DNA of 64,000 bases from Massilia varians (GTDB lineage: Bacteria; Pseudomonadota; Gammaproteobacteria; Burkholderiales; Burkholderiaceae_D): contig NZ_AP026966.1 of the NCBI RefSeq assembly GCF_027923905.1, forward strand, positions 4,589,001-4,653,000, given 5' to 3'. The position numbers and the translations under genes were made by a program. The first letter of the stretch is position 1, and the number at the start of each line of letters is the position of its first letter. The notes under the pieces were generated by a model, which had not been told where the DNA came from, did no database searches, and worked only from the letters and a program-made list of their open reading frames with translations. Positions 36,174 to 44,976 of the stretch are shown piece after piece.

Positions 36174-36725
36174 TTGACTTACCATGCGCCGATGCCCCAC
36201 TACCGCCGTGCCGTTGCAGGACCCACTTACTTCTTCACCGTCGTAACGCACCGGCGCCGTCCGATCCTGTGTGACGAACCCGTGCGAATTGCCTTGCGTT
36301 CGGCCATCGGCAAGGTGCGTAACCGGCTGCCGTTCGAGATCGATGCAATGGTCTTGATGCCCGATCACCTCCACTGCATCTGGACGCTTCCAGCCGGCGA
36401 TACCAGCTTTTCAATGCGTTGGTCGCAGATCAAGCACCACGTGTCGTACACGTGCGGGAACTTGTATCCCGCGACGGTTTCGGCATCCCGCCAGCGGCAA
36501 CGTAGCGCGGCAATCTGGCAGCGCCGCTTCTGGGAACACCAGATCCGGGACGAAACCGATTTGGAACGGCACCTTGACTACATCCATTACAACCCGGTGA
36601 AGCATGGCTTCGTTCAGGTCGCACCTATGTGGCCTTATTCGACATTCAATCGTTTTGTACGTAATGGGATTTATGCGGCGGATTGGGGTGGAAACCCGGC
36701 GTGTGACGGGATGGAGTTTGAATAG
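36174..36725 (+). CDS. REP-associated tyrosine transposase (RAYT), intact
   Basis: 183 residues; a better-supported start may be the Met at residue 7 (MPHYRRAVAGPTYFFTVVTH). Y1-transposase fold of the HUH class: the metal-binding His pair is in LMPDHLHCIW near residue 65, and the catalytic tyrosine is probably in HLDYIHYNPVKHG near residue 136. RAYTs are single-strand endonucleases that recognise and probably mobilise REP palindromes. This one is bracketed by REP copies 36 bp upstream and 26 bp downstream in inverted orientation, the classical arrangement. About three quarters of its residues are shared with the broken copy at 52586-53142. Confidence 0.92.
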   Translation: MTYHAPMPHYRRAVAGPTYFFTVVTHRRRPILCDEPVRIALRSAIGKVRNRLPFEIDAMVLMPDHLHCIWTLPAGDTSFSMRWSQIKHHVSYTCGNLYPATVSASRQRQRSAAIWQRRFWEHQIRDETDLERHLDYIHYNPVKHGFVQVAPMWPYSTFNRFVRNGIYAADWGGNPACDGMEFE

Positions 36726-36751
36726 TAGCCGCACACGCAACGCATGCCGGA

Positions 36752-36785
36752 GTTGAACGCGTGGGCGGGAATCCGCCCACCCTAC
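36752..36785 (-). repeat. REP element downstream of the intact RAYT gene (inverted)
   Basis: Inverted unit GTTGAACGCGTGGGCGGG...CCGCCCACCCTAC. It pairs with the forward copy at 36103-36137 across the transposase gene. It ends 4 bp before the phospholipase stop codon on the opposite strand. Confidence 0.88.
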
Positions 36786-36789
36786 CGAA

Positions 36790-37878
36790 TCAATACCGGA
36801 CGACCACTCCGGCGCCGATGGTGCGCTGGAAGTAGTTGTAGTCGATCAGGCTCTGGCCGTAGCCCGAGAACCAGTGCACGTAGCCCTTGAGCGGACCGGC
36901 CAGCGGGAAGGCCCAGCCGAGCTGGGTCGCGCCCTTGCTGGTCGAGAGGTTACGGCGCAGCAGGGCCGTGAACTCGTGGCCGTCCATCCGGTAGGTGCCG
37001 GACAGTTCGGCGCGGCCCATGTAGTCGACGATGTCGGGATTGTCGTCCTCCTCGAAGCGCTCGCCCAGGCGCTTCCACACGCGCGCCGTCATCGAGAAGC
37101 GTCCGCGCTCGATGCCGACCTGGGCGTAGAGCCGGTTCCAGCTGCGCGACAGGGTCGAGGTCTGGCCATTCGACTGGTGCACCAGGCCCAGGTTCAGGTA
37201 CTTCAGGTTGGCGCCGAACACGCTGTAGTTCAGCGGCGTCACCACCATTACCTCGGGCTGGTAGTTGGTCTCGCGGAAGGGGCTGGACGCCTCGCTGTTG
37301 TCGGCCTGCCAGAAGCTGTTCTGGGTGTAGGCGAACCAGACGTCGACCGGCAGCTCGAAGGCCGTCTCGACCGCCTTCATCTTGAAGCCGAGCTGGTACT
37401 GCAGTTCGGCGTGCGACAGCTTGCCGGTGAAGTCGACCGCCCGGAAGGGTTGATAGGGCGCCTCGTTGGGGCGGTAGGTACGGGTCGCGATCAGGTAGTT
37501 GGCCCGGTGCGGGCGGAACACGAAGATGCCGCGGCGGTGCTTCTCGTTGAGCTCCCAGTGGCTGTCCATGGTGTACTCGGCCGCGGCTTCGACGGCCGGG
37601 TCGCTTGATGCGGCCGGGTTCACATGCGGCTGGACCAGAAAGGCGGTGGTCGGCTGGACGCTTGCGGCGGCGACCTCCTGCCCTGGTGCAGGCGCGGCGG
37701 GCGTGGCGCCATGGGCCGCGGCCAGGCCGTCGAAACAGGCTAGGCGCCGGGTGGTGTCGACCAGCTTGGTGCAGTCGGCCAGTTGCTGGGTTACCGTTGG
37801 AGTTGCCTGTTGGGCGAAGGATGGGGTGGCGAGCAGGACGGGCAGCAGGGCTGCGAGGTTCTTCTTCTTCAAATGCAT
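36790..37878 (-). CDS. pldA: Outer-membrane phospholipase A (OMPLA)
   Basis: 362 residues from the ATG at 37878, chosen because it opens a standard signal peptide (MHLKKKNLAALLPVLLATPS then FAQ); a start 39 bp earlier is possible. An N-terminal periplasmic stretch with two cysteines (LADCTKLVDTTRRLACFDGL) precedes the 12-strand barrel. The catalytic serine-histidine motif is in LVHQSNGQTSTLSRSWNRLY near residue 232. The enzyme hydrolyses phospholipids in the outer membrane when lipid asymmetry is lost and is calcium-dependent as a dimer in E. coli. Length is above E. coli PldA because of the N-terminal linker. Downstream lies the RAYT/REP unit. Confidence 0.9.
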   Translation of the reverse strand: MHLKKKNLAALLPVLLATPSFAQQATPTVTQQLADCTKLVDTTRRLACFDGLAAAHGATPAAPAPGQEVAAASVQPTTAFLVQPHVNPAASSDPAVEAAAEYTMDSHWELNEKHRRGIFVFRPHRANYLIATRTYRPNEAPYQPFRAVDFTGKLSHAELQYQLGFKMKAVETAFELPVDVWFAYTQNSFWQADNSEASSPFRETNYQPEVMVVTPLNYSVFGANLKYLNLGLVHQSNGQTSTLSRSWNRLYAQVGIERGRFSMTARVWKRLGERFEEDDNPDIVDYMGRAELSGTYRMDGHEFTALLRRNLSTSKGATQLGWAFPLAGPLKGYVHWFSGYGQSLIDYNYFQRTIGAGVVVRY

Positions 37879-37998
37879 GGCTTTCTTCGAGAACGGCTGT
37901 GCGGCCGCGTTTGGCATAGCGGATTGTCAACAGCAGTGTCGCGGAAAACCCTGGATGATGGCGCACCGTTTGCCAGCTTGCGGCTGGGTTCTGTTTTA

Positions 37999-38050
37999 TA
38001 GGGTGGGCGGCTCGTAATCCGGGCCACTGGCCCGGATTATCCCACGCGGT
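37999..38050. repeat. REP variant with an enlarged palindromic loop
   Basis: Starts TAGGGTGGGCGG and ends CCCACGCGGTGA, but the short loop is replaced by a separate palindrome AATCCGGGCC-ACT-GGCCCGGATT. It lies between the divergent phospholipase and ROK genes and could form an extended hairpin. Confidence 0.75.
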
Positions 38051-38212
38051 GATCGCTGCGATTCGAACGGCCGCGCAGGCTACAGGACCGTAATTTGACC
38101 GCGAGGTGCTTATACTTGCAAAGCTGTATCCAAACATGCATACCCCGAAGAATTTTCATTGAATGTCGCCGGGTGTTGCATAATCTTCACACTCAACCAA
38201 CTTGATCGCGCC

Positions 38213-39484
38213 ATGCCCGTCACCGGTGACCACCAATTACTCAAGCAACTCAACCGGATGGCCCTGGTGCGGCAGGTCAGCACGCAGCCCGGTCTGTCGC
38301 GTGCCGCGCTGGCCGAGGTGCTGGGACTGACCAAGTCGACGGTCAGCATGCTGGTGCGCGACCTGGTGGAAGAAGGCTGGCTGACCGAGCGCGAGCTGAT
38401 CGCCACTGGCGAAGTGGGCCGGCGCGCGACGCCGCTGCACCTCGACCCGGACCGCCTGGCCCTGCTCGGCGCGGAGATCGGCGTCGACGAAGCGCGTGTG
38501 CTCGCCACCAACCTGCTCGGCGAGGTGCTCGACACGCGCGTGGTCAGCTATGACGACAGCGCCGATCCGGCATCCTGCATCAAGCTCGTGGCTGCCGGGC
38601 TGGTGCGCCTGGCGCGACGGCTGGGACGGCCCACCGCGACCTGCGGCGCGCGCCAGGTGCTGGGCATCGGCGTCGGCCTGCATGGCGGGGTGGACGAAAC
38701 CCTCGGCATGCTGCGTTACGCGCCCCACCTAGGCTGGCGCAACGTCGACGTCGACCGTCAAATGCGCGCGCATTTCGCCGGCACGCCGCTGGACGGGCTG
38801 CCGCTGTACATGCAGAACGAGGCGAACGCCGCGGCGCTGGCCGAGTTCGAATTCACCGGGCAGTCGGGCACCGACCCGCTGGTCTACCTGTCGATCGGCT
38901 ATGGCGTGGGCGCCGGCGTGATCGTCGGCGACAACCTGCTCACCGGCCTGAACGGCTTCGCGGGCGAGGTCGGACACGCGATCCTGCAGGCCGATGGCCC
39001 GCGCTGCTCGTGCGGGCGCAGCGGCTGCGCGGATGCGCTGATCGGGCTGGGCGCATTGCTGGGCGCCGAGAAGCCGAGCCGCGCGGCGCTCGAGCGGCTG
39101 TTCGAGAAGGTGGCGCAGGGGCAGCAGCAGACCTGCGCGGCGGTGAGCGCGGCCGGGGAACAGTTCGGGGTACTGCTGAACAATCTGTGGGCCGCATTCG
39201 ACCCGATGGCGATCGTCATCGGCGGGCCCGCGCTCAGCCTGGGCGACACCCTGATCGCACCGGCGCGCCGGGTGCTGGGCGGCTACGCGGATGCCGCGAT
39301 GCTGACTGCGCCGGAGATCCGCACCTCGCGCTTCGGCGCCGATGCGGTGGCGGTGGGCGCCGCGGCGCTGGCGCGCCACCGGCTCACCCGGCCGCTCGAC
39401 CTGCAGAGCATGGCGCGGCGGGTGGACAAGGCGGGGCGCCAGGCGCGGCCGTCGCCGCACGGGGAACTGGGCCTGACACTGTAG
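38213..39484 (+). CDS. ROK-family transcriptional regulator
   Basis: About 423 residues from the ATG at 38213 (MPVTGDHQLLKQLNRMALVR); an upstream ATG at 38159 adds 18 residues without family character. N-terminal winged helix (LSRAALAEVLGLTKSTVSML), then a ROK sugar-kinase-like domain with GIGVGLHGGVD and the zinc motif CSCGRSGCADA preceded by GEVGHAI. NagC/XylR-type members bind a sugar or sugar phosphate and control sugar-use operons. No target operon is adjacent. The stop codon TAG (39482-39484) is formed by the GTAG head of a REP element. Confidence 0.85.
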   Translation: MPVTGDHQLLKQLNRMALVRQVSTQPGLSRAALAEVLGLTKSTVSMLVRDLVEEGWLTERELIATGEVGRRATPLHLDPDRLALLGAEIGVDEARVLATNLLGEVLDTRVVSYDDSADPASCIKLVAAGLVRLARRLGRPTATCGARQVLGIGVGLHGGVDETLGMLRYAPHLGWRNVDVDRQMRAHFAGTPLDGLPLYMQNEANAAALAEFEFTGQSGTDPLVYLSIGYGVGAGVIVGDNLLTGLNGFAGEVGHAILQADGPRCSCGRSGCADALIGLGALLGAEKPSRAALERLFEKVAQGQQQTCAAVSAAGEQFGVLLNNLWAAFDPMAIVIGGPALSLGDTLIAPARRVLGGYADAAMLTAPEIRTSRFGADAVAVGAAALARHRLTRPLDLQSMARRVDKAGRQARPSPHGELGLTL

Positions 39485-39581
39485 GGTGCACGGCTGTGCC
39501 GTGCGCGCGTTCAGCTCCGTGATGCGCTGCGACGGCTCGTCCGGTAGTTGAACGCGCGGACGGCAAAGCCGTCCACCCTAC
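39481..39581. repeat. REP inverted pair between the ROK gene and rsuA
   Basis: Forward unit GTAGGGTGCACGGCTGTGCCGTGCGCGCGTTCAG (39481-39513 region) and inverted unit GTTGAACGCGCGGACGGC...CCACCCTAC (39547-39581). Stem bases differ from the main family but co-vary (GCACGG/CCGTGC, GGACGGC/GCCGTCC). Each outer end touches a stop codon: the ROK TAG lies within the left head and the rsuA stop abuts the right head. Confidence 0.85.
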
Positions 39582-40294
39582 TAGGGCACTAACAGTGCCA
39601 GCTGCTCCGCCTCCAGATAGCACCACTCCCCTTCCTTCAGCCCGAGCGATTCCAGCGTCAGCCCGCCGATCTGCGAGCGGTGCAGCGCGCTGCAATGGTT
39701 GCCGGCGGCCGCCAGCATGCGCTTGACCTGGTGGTACTTGCCCTGCTCCAGCACGATCTCGAGCAGGTGCTCGCCGCGCTGCACGCAGGACACCGCCTTG
39801 AGCGGCGCCGGCTCGTCGTGCAGCTGCACGCCGGCCAGCATCTGCGCGACCAGGGCATCGGTGACCGGCTCGGCGGTGGTGGCCTGATACACCTTGGGCA
39901 CGTGGCGCTTGGGCGAGGACTGGGCGTGGATGAAGGGGCCGTCGTCCGACATCAGGAGCAGCCCGGTGGTGTCATGGTCGAGGCGGCCGACCGGCTGCAC
40001 CTCGCGCCACCCGAACTGCTCGGGCAGCAAGGTCAATACGCCGGGATGGTGGCTCGGCTTGCGCGAGCACTCGTAATCGGCCGGCTTGTACAGCGCGATA
40101 TAGAGGTGTTCGCGGTAGCGCCATTCCTCGTCGAACACCGTCAGCACCAGGTCCGCCGTGTCGAACGTGGCCTTGTAATTGTCTTCGACCGCGCCGTTGA
40201 CCAGCACGTCGCCGTCCTCGATCAGCGCGCGGCAGTATTTGCGGGTGCCGAATCCCTGCGATTGCAGGATCCGGTCCAGGGATAGTTTGCTCAT
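39581..40294 (-). CDS. rsuA: 16S rRNA pseudouridine synthase (RsuA family)
   Basis: 237 residues from the ATG at 40294. An N-terminal S4-like RNA-binding domain (LDRILQSQGFGTRKYCRALI) is followed by the synthase core with the catalytic aspartate in VGRLDHDTTGLLLMSDDG near residue 103 and the C-terminal GKYHQVKRMLAAAGN. RsuA makes pseudouridine 516 in 16S rRNA. Related enzymes (RluB/E/F) share the motifs, so the exact rRNA site is less certain than the family. The stop codon abuts a REP element. Confidence 0.85.
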   Translation of the reverse strand: MSKLSLDRILQSQGFGTRKYCRALIEDGDVLVNGAVEDNYKATFDTADLVLTVFDEEWRYREHLYIALYKPADYECSRKPSHHPGVLTLLPEQFGWREVQPVGRLDHDTTGLLLMSDDGPFIHAQSSPKRHVPKVYQATTAEPVTDALVAQMLAGVQLHDEPAPLKAVSCVQRGEHLLEIVLEQGKYHQVKRMLAAAGNHCSALHRSQIGGLTLESLGLKEGEWCYLEAEQLALLVP

Positions 40295-40534
40295 GGGGCG
40301 CCACTTTAACAGAAGGGGCTGCACCGATAAAGCGCCCGCCGGCCGTGCTCGCGGGAATCATTGCCCATTTGGGGTAAGCAATATTCTGACGGCCCTTCGG
40401 ATGCTTCCGCACATTTGATGCGCGTCAAGCCTAGGAAAATTCTGATTGATAGACTTCAACGCGTTAGGAATCCGCCTAATGATACGAGGATATCTTTACC
40501 GGACAAATCCTCGCCCAGATGATAGGACAAGACC

Positions 40535-40870
40535 GTGCATACCAACGCGCAACCGACCGATGGAGTTCTCCCGCTGTCAGCCGATCCTGCCGAGCGGCGC
40601 CAGATGGCCAGATTCCATGCTGTCCTGTTCCCCACCCGCCTGGCGCTGTCGCGCTGGCAGCATGGTGGCCACATTCCCCACCTGCATCATGGCGCTCCGG
40701 CGCTGCGTGCCGCCTGGTATGCCACTGCCCGTCGCGATTTCCAGACCTGGCTCGACCGCGGCGGCTTCAGCCAGTACGACGACGCGTCGCGCGCGCTGCC
40801 CGCCCTCCCGATCGCCGAGCCCAAGCCGGTGCGCGATAGCGACACCCAGCAGATCGGTACCTGCACCTGA
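40535..40870 (+). CDS. Small hypothetical protein
   Basis: 111 residues with a GTG start; AGGA lies 8 bases before it. The sequence is rich in Ala, Arg and His, with a helical middle (LRAAWYATARRDFQTWLDRG). No signal peptide or motif. Coding status is supported by the ribosome-binding site, the good codon use and the strong hairpin right after the stop, but I do not recognise a family. Confidence 0.5.
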   Translation: MHTNAQPTDGVLPLSADPAERRQMARFHAVLFPTRLALSRWQHGGHIPHLHHGAPALRAAWYATARRDFQTWLDRGGFSQYDDASRALPALPIAEPKPVRDSDTQQIGTCT

Positions 40871-40873
40871 GCC

Positions 40874-40913
40874 GGAAGTGAAAACGACGGCCGAAGCCGT
40901 CGTTTTCACTTCC
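40874..40913. terminator. Perfect 18-bp hairpin, probably a bidirectional terminator
   Basis: GGAAGTGAAAACGACGGC and its exact complement are separated by CGAA. The stem starts three bases after the stop of the small hypothetical gene and lies 140 bp beyond the end of the convergent S49 peptidase gene. The T-run is inside the stem (CGTTTTC), not after it, so termination strength is uncertain. Confidence 0.65.
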
Positions 40914-41053
40914 TGGGAAGGATCACTACTGTGAGGAATGGAATTCTCTCGAAGCTGCACCGCTGGTGCAGTGGGGGAGCGTCTGTCGGGCAGACTGCCC
41001 TCGAGTCGCACCACCTTAATATAGAACATGTTCCGCAGGATGCAAGCATTTTG

Positions 41054-42067
41054 TTATCGAAGCTGCGGCACAGCTCCCCGGTAGGCGGCCCGCACGGCGC
41101 CATTGCCGACCGCCGCACCGAATTTCTTCAGCACACGTTCCGGCAAGCCTTCGTGAGCGGTGTAGTCGACGATGTCCTCGGCCTTGACGATGTCGCGCGC
41201 CACGGTGTCGACCGTGCCGTAACCATCGGCCAGGCCCATCGCCACCGCCTTTTCGCCGGTCCAGTACAGGCCGGAGAAGGTTTCCGGGGTTTCCTTCAGG
41301 CGCTTGCCGCGCCCGGCGCGCACCACCGAGATGAACTGCTGGTGGATTTCGTTGAGCATCGCCTGGGCGTGCGCCTTGTGCTTGTCGGACTGCGGGCTGA
41401 ACGGGTCGAGGAAGCCCTTGTTTTCGCCGGCGGTGAGCAGGCGCCGCTCGACACCCAGCTTTTCCATGGTGCCGACAAAGCCGAAGCTGTCCATCAGCAC
41501 GCCCACCGAGCCGACGATCGAGGCCTTGTTCACGTAGATGCGGTCGGCCACCGAGGCGATGTAGTAGCCGCCCGAGGCGCAGATCTCGTCCACCACCACG
41601 TACAGGGGCTTGTTCGGATAGCCGCGCTTGAGGCGCTGGATCTCGTCGACGATGATGCCGGCCTGCACCGGGCTGCCGCCCGGGCTGTCGATGCGCAGCA
41701 CCACCGCGGCCGAGCCGGCGTCGGAGAAGGCCTTGTTCAGCGAGGGGATCACGGTATCGGCCGCGCCGCTGCCTTCGCTTTCGATCTCGCCATTGATCTC
41801 GATTAAAGCCGTGTGGCGGCCGAGGTTTTCGTCGCTGCCGAAGCCGATGCTGGAATCGTAATAGGTCGCCAGCGCCAGGATCGCCACCAGCAGGAAGCTC
41901 AGCTTGAAGAAGATGCCCCAGCGGCGCGCGGCGCGGCGCTCCTGCACGGTGGCCAGCACCAGCTTCTCGAGTGTCGCGCGTTCCCAGTTGCCGATGGTGG
42001 GGTCGGCGGCAAGCCGCTTGTCGGCCTGGCTGGAAGGATCGTGGTCGTGACTCGCTTGCTCGCTCAT
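41054..42067 (-). CDS. S49-family signal-peptide peptidase (SppA-like)
   Basis: 337 residues. One membrane helix near residue 52 (FFKLSFLLVAILALATYYD), then a ClpP-like serine peptidase domain: LRIDSPGGSPVQAG near residue 124, the nucleophile serine in DEICASGGYYIASVADRIYV near residue 163 and the lysine-containing stretch GVERRLLTAGENKGFLDPFS near residue 205. These enzymes degrade cleaved signal peptides or membrane proteins in the periplasm. The size is that of the short, single-domain (SohB/half-SppA) class. It starts 26 bp after the Rieske gene and may belong to the same transcript. Confidence 0.88.
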   Translation of the reverse strand: MSEQASHDHDPSSQADKRLAADPTIGNWERATLEKLVLATVQERRAARRWGIFFKLSFLLVAILALATYYDSSIGFGSDENLGRHTALIEINGEIESEGSGAADTVIPSLNKAFSDAGSAAVVLRIDSPGGSPVQAGIIVDEIQRLKRGYPNKPLYVVVDEICASGGYYIASVADRIYVNKASIVGSVGVLMDSFGFVGTMEKLGVERRLLTAGENKGFLDPFSPQSDKHKAHAQAMLNEIHQQFISVVRAGRGKRLKETPETFSGLYWTGEKAVAMGLADGYGTVDTVARDIVKAEDIVDYTAHEGLPERVLKKFGAAVGNGAVRAAYRGAVPQLR

Positions 42068-42093
42068 TCGCTCAAAATTCCGGTTCGATATTG

Positions 42094-42468
42094 TTACACT
42101 GCGGGCGCCTGTACCATCTCATCGGGCTGCCACCAGATGCCGCCATCCCGTTCGCTCACGGCGATCGGCCGCAGCCGGCCGCCGCGGCAGGGCCCGCCGG
42201 CGCACTTGCCGGTATCCGGCTGGTACACCGCCCCGTGGGTCGCGCACATCAGGTACAGGCCGCTCGACTCGAAAAAGTCGCCCTGCGACCAGTCGAGTTC
42301 GATGGGTACGTGTGCACAACGATTCAGGTAAGCAAAAGGTTTACCCGCATAACGTACCACAAAGCCGGTGGCTGGATGCCCAAAGGCAATGACCGGGAAA
42401 CGCACGCCTTTGCCGCCGTCGCGCAGCGCCGATGCTTCGCACACGAACAGGCTGTTATCTTCCGCCAT
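42094..42468 (-). CDS. Rieske [2Fe-2S] domain protein
   Basis: 124 residues from the ATG at 42468. The two cluster-binding boxes are CAHVPIELDW (C-x-H) and CATHGAVYQP (C-x2-H), about 27 residues apart. The protein is only the Rieske domain, like ferredoxin components of ring-hydroxylating systems, and could serve as a small electron carrier. It lies 3 bp after the HAD-phosphatase stop, so the two are co-transcribed. The partner enzyme is not visible here. Confidence 0.85.
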   Translation of the reverse strand: MAEDNSLFVCEASALRDGGKGVRFPVIAFGHPATGFVVRYAGKPFAYLNRCAHVPIELDWSQGDFFESSGLYLMCATHGAVYQPDTGKCAGGPCRGGRLRPIAVSERDGGIWWQPDEMVQAPAV

Positions 42469-42470
42469 CT

Positions 42471-43130
42471 TTATGCGTTTTCCAGCAGCCAGGTGTGCAG
42501 CTCCGGGATCGAGCGGGCCGAGAAAATCGGCTTGCAAGCCTGCAGCTGGTGCACCGGATGGGCGCCGAACTCGACCGCGATACCGGCGGCGCCGGCGTTG
42601 TTCGCCATCATCAGGTCGTGGGTGGTGTCGCCGATCATGACGGTGCGGCGTAGAATCTGGCCCAGTTCGCGCGTCAGTTCCTGCAGCATGGCCGGGTGCG
42701 GCTTGGAGAAGGTTTCGTCGGCACAGCGGGTGGCGTCGAACATGGCCAGCAGGCCGGCCGCGTTCATGGCGCGGTTCAGGCCCACGCGGCTTTTGCCGGT
42801 GGCCACCGCCAGGAAATAGCCCTGTTGCGCAAGATCGGTCAACATCTCGCGCACGCCCTTGAACAGCACCAGTTCGTGGTCCTTGGTCAGGAAGTGGTAG
42901 CGGTAGCGCTCCACCATGCGCGGGTACAGCACCGGGTCGATGTCGGGCAGCACTGCCTGCATGGCTTCGGACAGGCCGAGGCCGATCACGTGCGAGGCCG
43001 AAGCGTCGCTCGGCACCGGCAGCCCGAGGTCGCGCGCCGCCGACTGGATGCAGCGGACGATCGCCGCCGTGCTGTCCATCAGCGTGCCATCCCAGTCGAA
43101 AACGATCAGGTCAAATTGCTTTCTTGGCAT
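42471..43130 (-). CDS. HAD-IA family hydrolase (phosphoglycolate-phosphatase-like)
   Basis: 219 residues. HAD motif I FDWDGTLMDS at residues 10-19, motif II AVATGKSRVG near residue 110, motif III lysine in FSKPHPAML and motif IV MIGDTTHDLMMANNAG near residue 167. The cap and length fit the Gph-like subgroup, which dephosphorylates 2-phosphoglycolate or other small sugar phosphates. Gene order HAD-Rieske-S49 next to rluC is compact and probably conserved in relatives (inference). Confidence 0.85.
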   Translation of the reverse strand: MPRKQFDLIVFDWDGTLMDSTAAIVRCIQSAARDLGLPVPSDASASHVIGLGLSEAMQAVLPDIDPVLYPRMVERYRYHFLTKDHELVLFKGVREMLTDLAQQGYFLAVATGKSRVGLNRAMNAAGLLAMFDATRCADETFSKPHPAMLQELTRELGQILRRTVMIGDTTHDLMMANNAGAAGIAVEFGAHPVHQLQACKPIFSARSIPELHTWLLENA

Positions 43131-43172
43131 TGTTATCGGCGAATTCGTCGCCGGTCCCCTATTAATGTGTCC

Positions 43173-43281
43173 GTAGGGTGGGCGGCTTTGCCGCCCACGC
43201 GGTGAAAGTTAACGTGTAATGTCTACGTGCGACGATCTCGCAGCTGGCTGACCGCGTGGGCGGGAGACCCGCCCACCCTAC
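43173..43281. repeat. REP inverted pair between the HAD gene and rluC
   Basis: Forward unit GTAGGGTGGGCGGCTTTGCCGCCCACGCGGTGA at 43173-43205 and inverted unit ACCGCGTGGGCGGG...CCCGCCCACCCTAC ending at 43281. About 40 bp of unrelated DNA lie between. This is the cleanest two-unit (BIME-like) copy. Confidence 0.9.
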
Positions 43282-43298
43282 AAGATCGCGACCGAATT

Positions 43299-44288
43299 TC
43301 ATGCTACTGGTTGCCCCAAGCTTACCAAGAATCGGTCGCACTCGGCCGGCAGCGGCGCGCGCAAGGTCAGCGGCTGGCCGGTGTCGGGATGGGTGAAGGT
43401 GATCTGGTAGGCGTGCAGGAACATGCGCTTGAGCGCTCCGCGCGTGTCGTTTGCTTTCTGAAGCTGCTTGTTGAGTGCAAAATCGCCGTATTTCTCGTCG
43501 CCGAGGATCGGAAAGCCGCTCGAGGCCAGGTGCACGCGGATCTGGTGCGTGCGGCCGGTTTTCAGTTCGGCCTCGAGCAGGGCGAAGTCCTTCCACTTGC
43601 GCTTCAGGTTGAATACCGTGTGCGCTTCCTGGCCGCCGGCCTGCACCACCACGCGGCGCTCGCCGTCCGGCGTCGTGAATTTATGTAAAGGGAGCTTTAC
43701 ATGCTGACGCTTGTTGGTCCAGTCGCCCACCACCGCGGCAAGGTAGCGCTTGTCGGTCACGCCGTCGCGCATCTGGTCGTGCAGGTTGGTGAGTGCCGAA
43801 CGTTTCTTGGCGATAAGCAACAAGCCCGAGGTTTCGCGGTCGAGCCGGTGCACCAGTTCGAGGAACTTGGCCTGCGGCCGCGCCGCACGCAGCTGCTCGA
43901 TGACGCCATAGGACACCCCCGAGCCGCCGTGCACGGCTACGCCGGCCGGCTTGTCGATGACGAGCAGGTGCGTATCTTCGAACACGATCGGGAATTCGAC
44001 GCCGGGCGCGGCTTGCTGGCTGGCCTTCTCGGCGATGCGGATCGGCGGAATGCGCACCAGGTCGCCTTCGGCCAGGCGGTACAGCTGGTCGATGCGGCCC
44101 TTGTTGACCCGCACCTCTCCCGAACGGAGGATGCGGTAGATGTGGCTTTTCGGGACGCCTTTGCAGACGCGCAACAGGTAGTTATCGATGCGCTGGCCGG
44201 CCTCTTCCTCGGTGATTGTCACAAACTGCGCCTGGATTGTTGGCTGTGATGAAGGGGGAACAACATCGTTCTGTACCACTGTTCGCAT
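43299..44288 (-). CDS. rluC: 23S rRNA pseudouridine synthase (positions 955/2504/2580)
   Basis: 329 residues from the ATG at 44288; an ATG at 44321 would add 11 residues but has no visible ribosome-binding site. S4 domain (GVPKSHIYRILRSGEVRVNK), then the RluA-type catalytic motif HRLDRETSGLLLIAKKR near residue 150 and TGRTHQIRVH near residue 250. RluC modifies three uridines of 23S rRNA. It is divergent from rne across a 690-bp space, an arrangement common in proteobacteria. Confidence 0.92.
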   Translation of the reverse strand: MRTVVQNDVVPPSSQPTIQAQFVTITEEEAGQRIDNYLLRVCKGVPKSHIYRILRSGEVRVNKGRIDQLYRLAEGDLVRIPPIRIAEKASQQAAPGVEFPIVFEDTHLLVIDKPAGVAVHGGSGVSYGVIEQLRAARPQAKFLELVHRLDRETSGLLLIAKKRSALTNLHDQMRDGVTDKRYLAAVVGDWTNKRQHVKLPLHKFTTPDGERRVVVQAGGQEAHTVFNLKRKWKDFALLEAELKTGRTHQIRVHLASSGFPILGDEKYGDFALNKQLQKANDTRGALKRMFLHAYQITFTHPDTGQPLTLRAPLPAECDRFLVSLGQPVA

Positions 44289-44976
44289 TGTCTTCCCAGA
44301 AATTCTCTCTAAGTCCTTCATTTTGAATATATAATCGACAGGCGGCGGTCAAACCTCTGCTGGTGTAAGAATTAAAACGATATTTTACACAGGGGCGCGC
44401 TCCACCGGCCCCGCTAATCAGCAAATTCGGTGGAAAAAAACGTGTACGCACATTCTCAGGCGCCGATCAGGGTTGCACCTGCAGTTGCAATCGGGTTGCG
44501 CGGCTGAATGCAGGATGGACTGTTTGGATTTGTATGGATAAGTACCGGCAAGCCGCGCCGTTCGCGGCTCGCCGGTTGATGGTGTCGATAACGCTTGTCG
44601 TTTTCGCCCGACCCGATGTAAGCCTCACCTGAAGGCTTGAGAGTTTAGGCTGATCGTCGCTGATTGATCGCCTCGGTATCGAAGTCTTGGTTGTTCGCTG
44701 GCTACGGTTTGGCTCGTTGTTGCACACCGCCGCCCCGCCGAACCCGCTGTGCCCACCCCAACGTGGTGGCAGGCGGGCCGGTTGCTGGTTGCGGCGTGCG
44801 TAGACAATGACGTTCGACACCACTGCGCCCCGTGCGGCAGCGATGCTTTGCGTCGCCCTGCCCCGTTCCGGGTATTCCCCCCTCCAACATTCCTTCTCCG
44901 CGTACATTCCCTGTACTTTCGCCGCGCCTTAAACAGCGCGGCATGACACGGCCTTCGGGTCGCGGAGTTAATAAAA
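44289..44976. other. Long rluC-rne divergent region / rne 5' leader
   Basis: No gene is supported on either strand. It must contain the promoters of rluC and rne. A strong imperfect hairpin (CCGGCAAGCCGCG / CGCGGCTCGCCGG) lies at 44545-44575 and a smaller one (CCGCGCC...GCGCGG type) near 44925-44943, just before the rne ribosome-binding site. In E. coli the rne leader is about 360 nt long and its hairpins mediate autoregulation by RNase E; a similar leader here is an inference. Confidence 0.5.
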
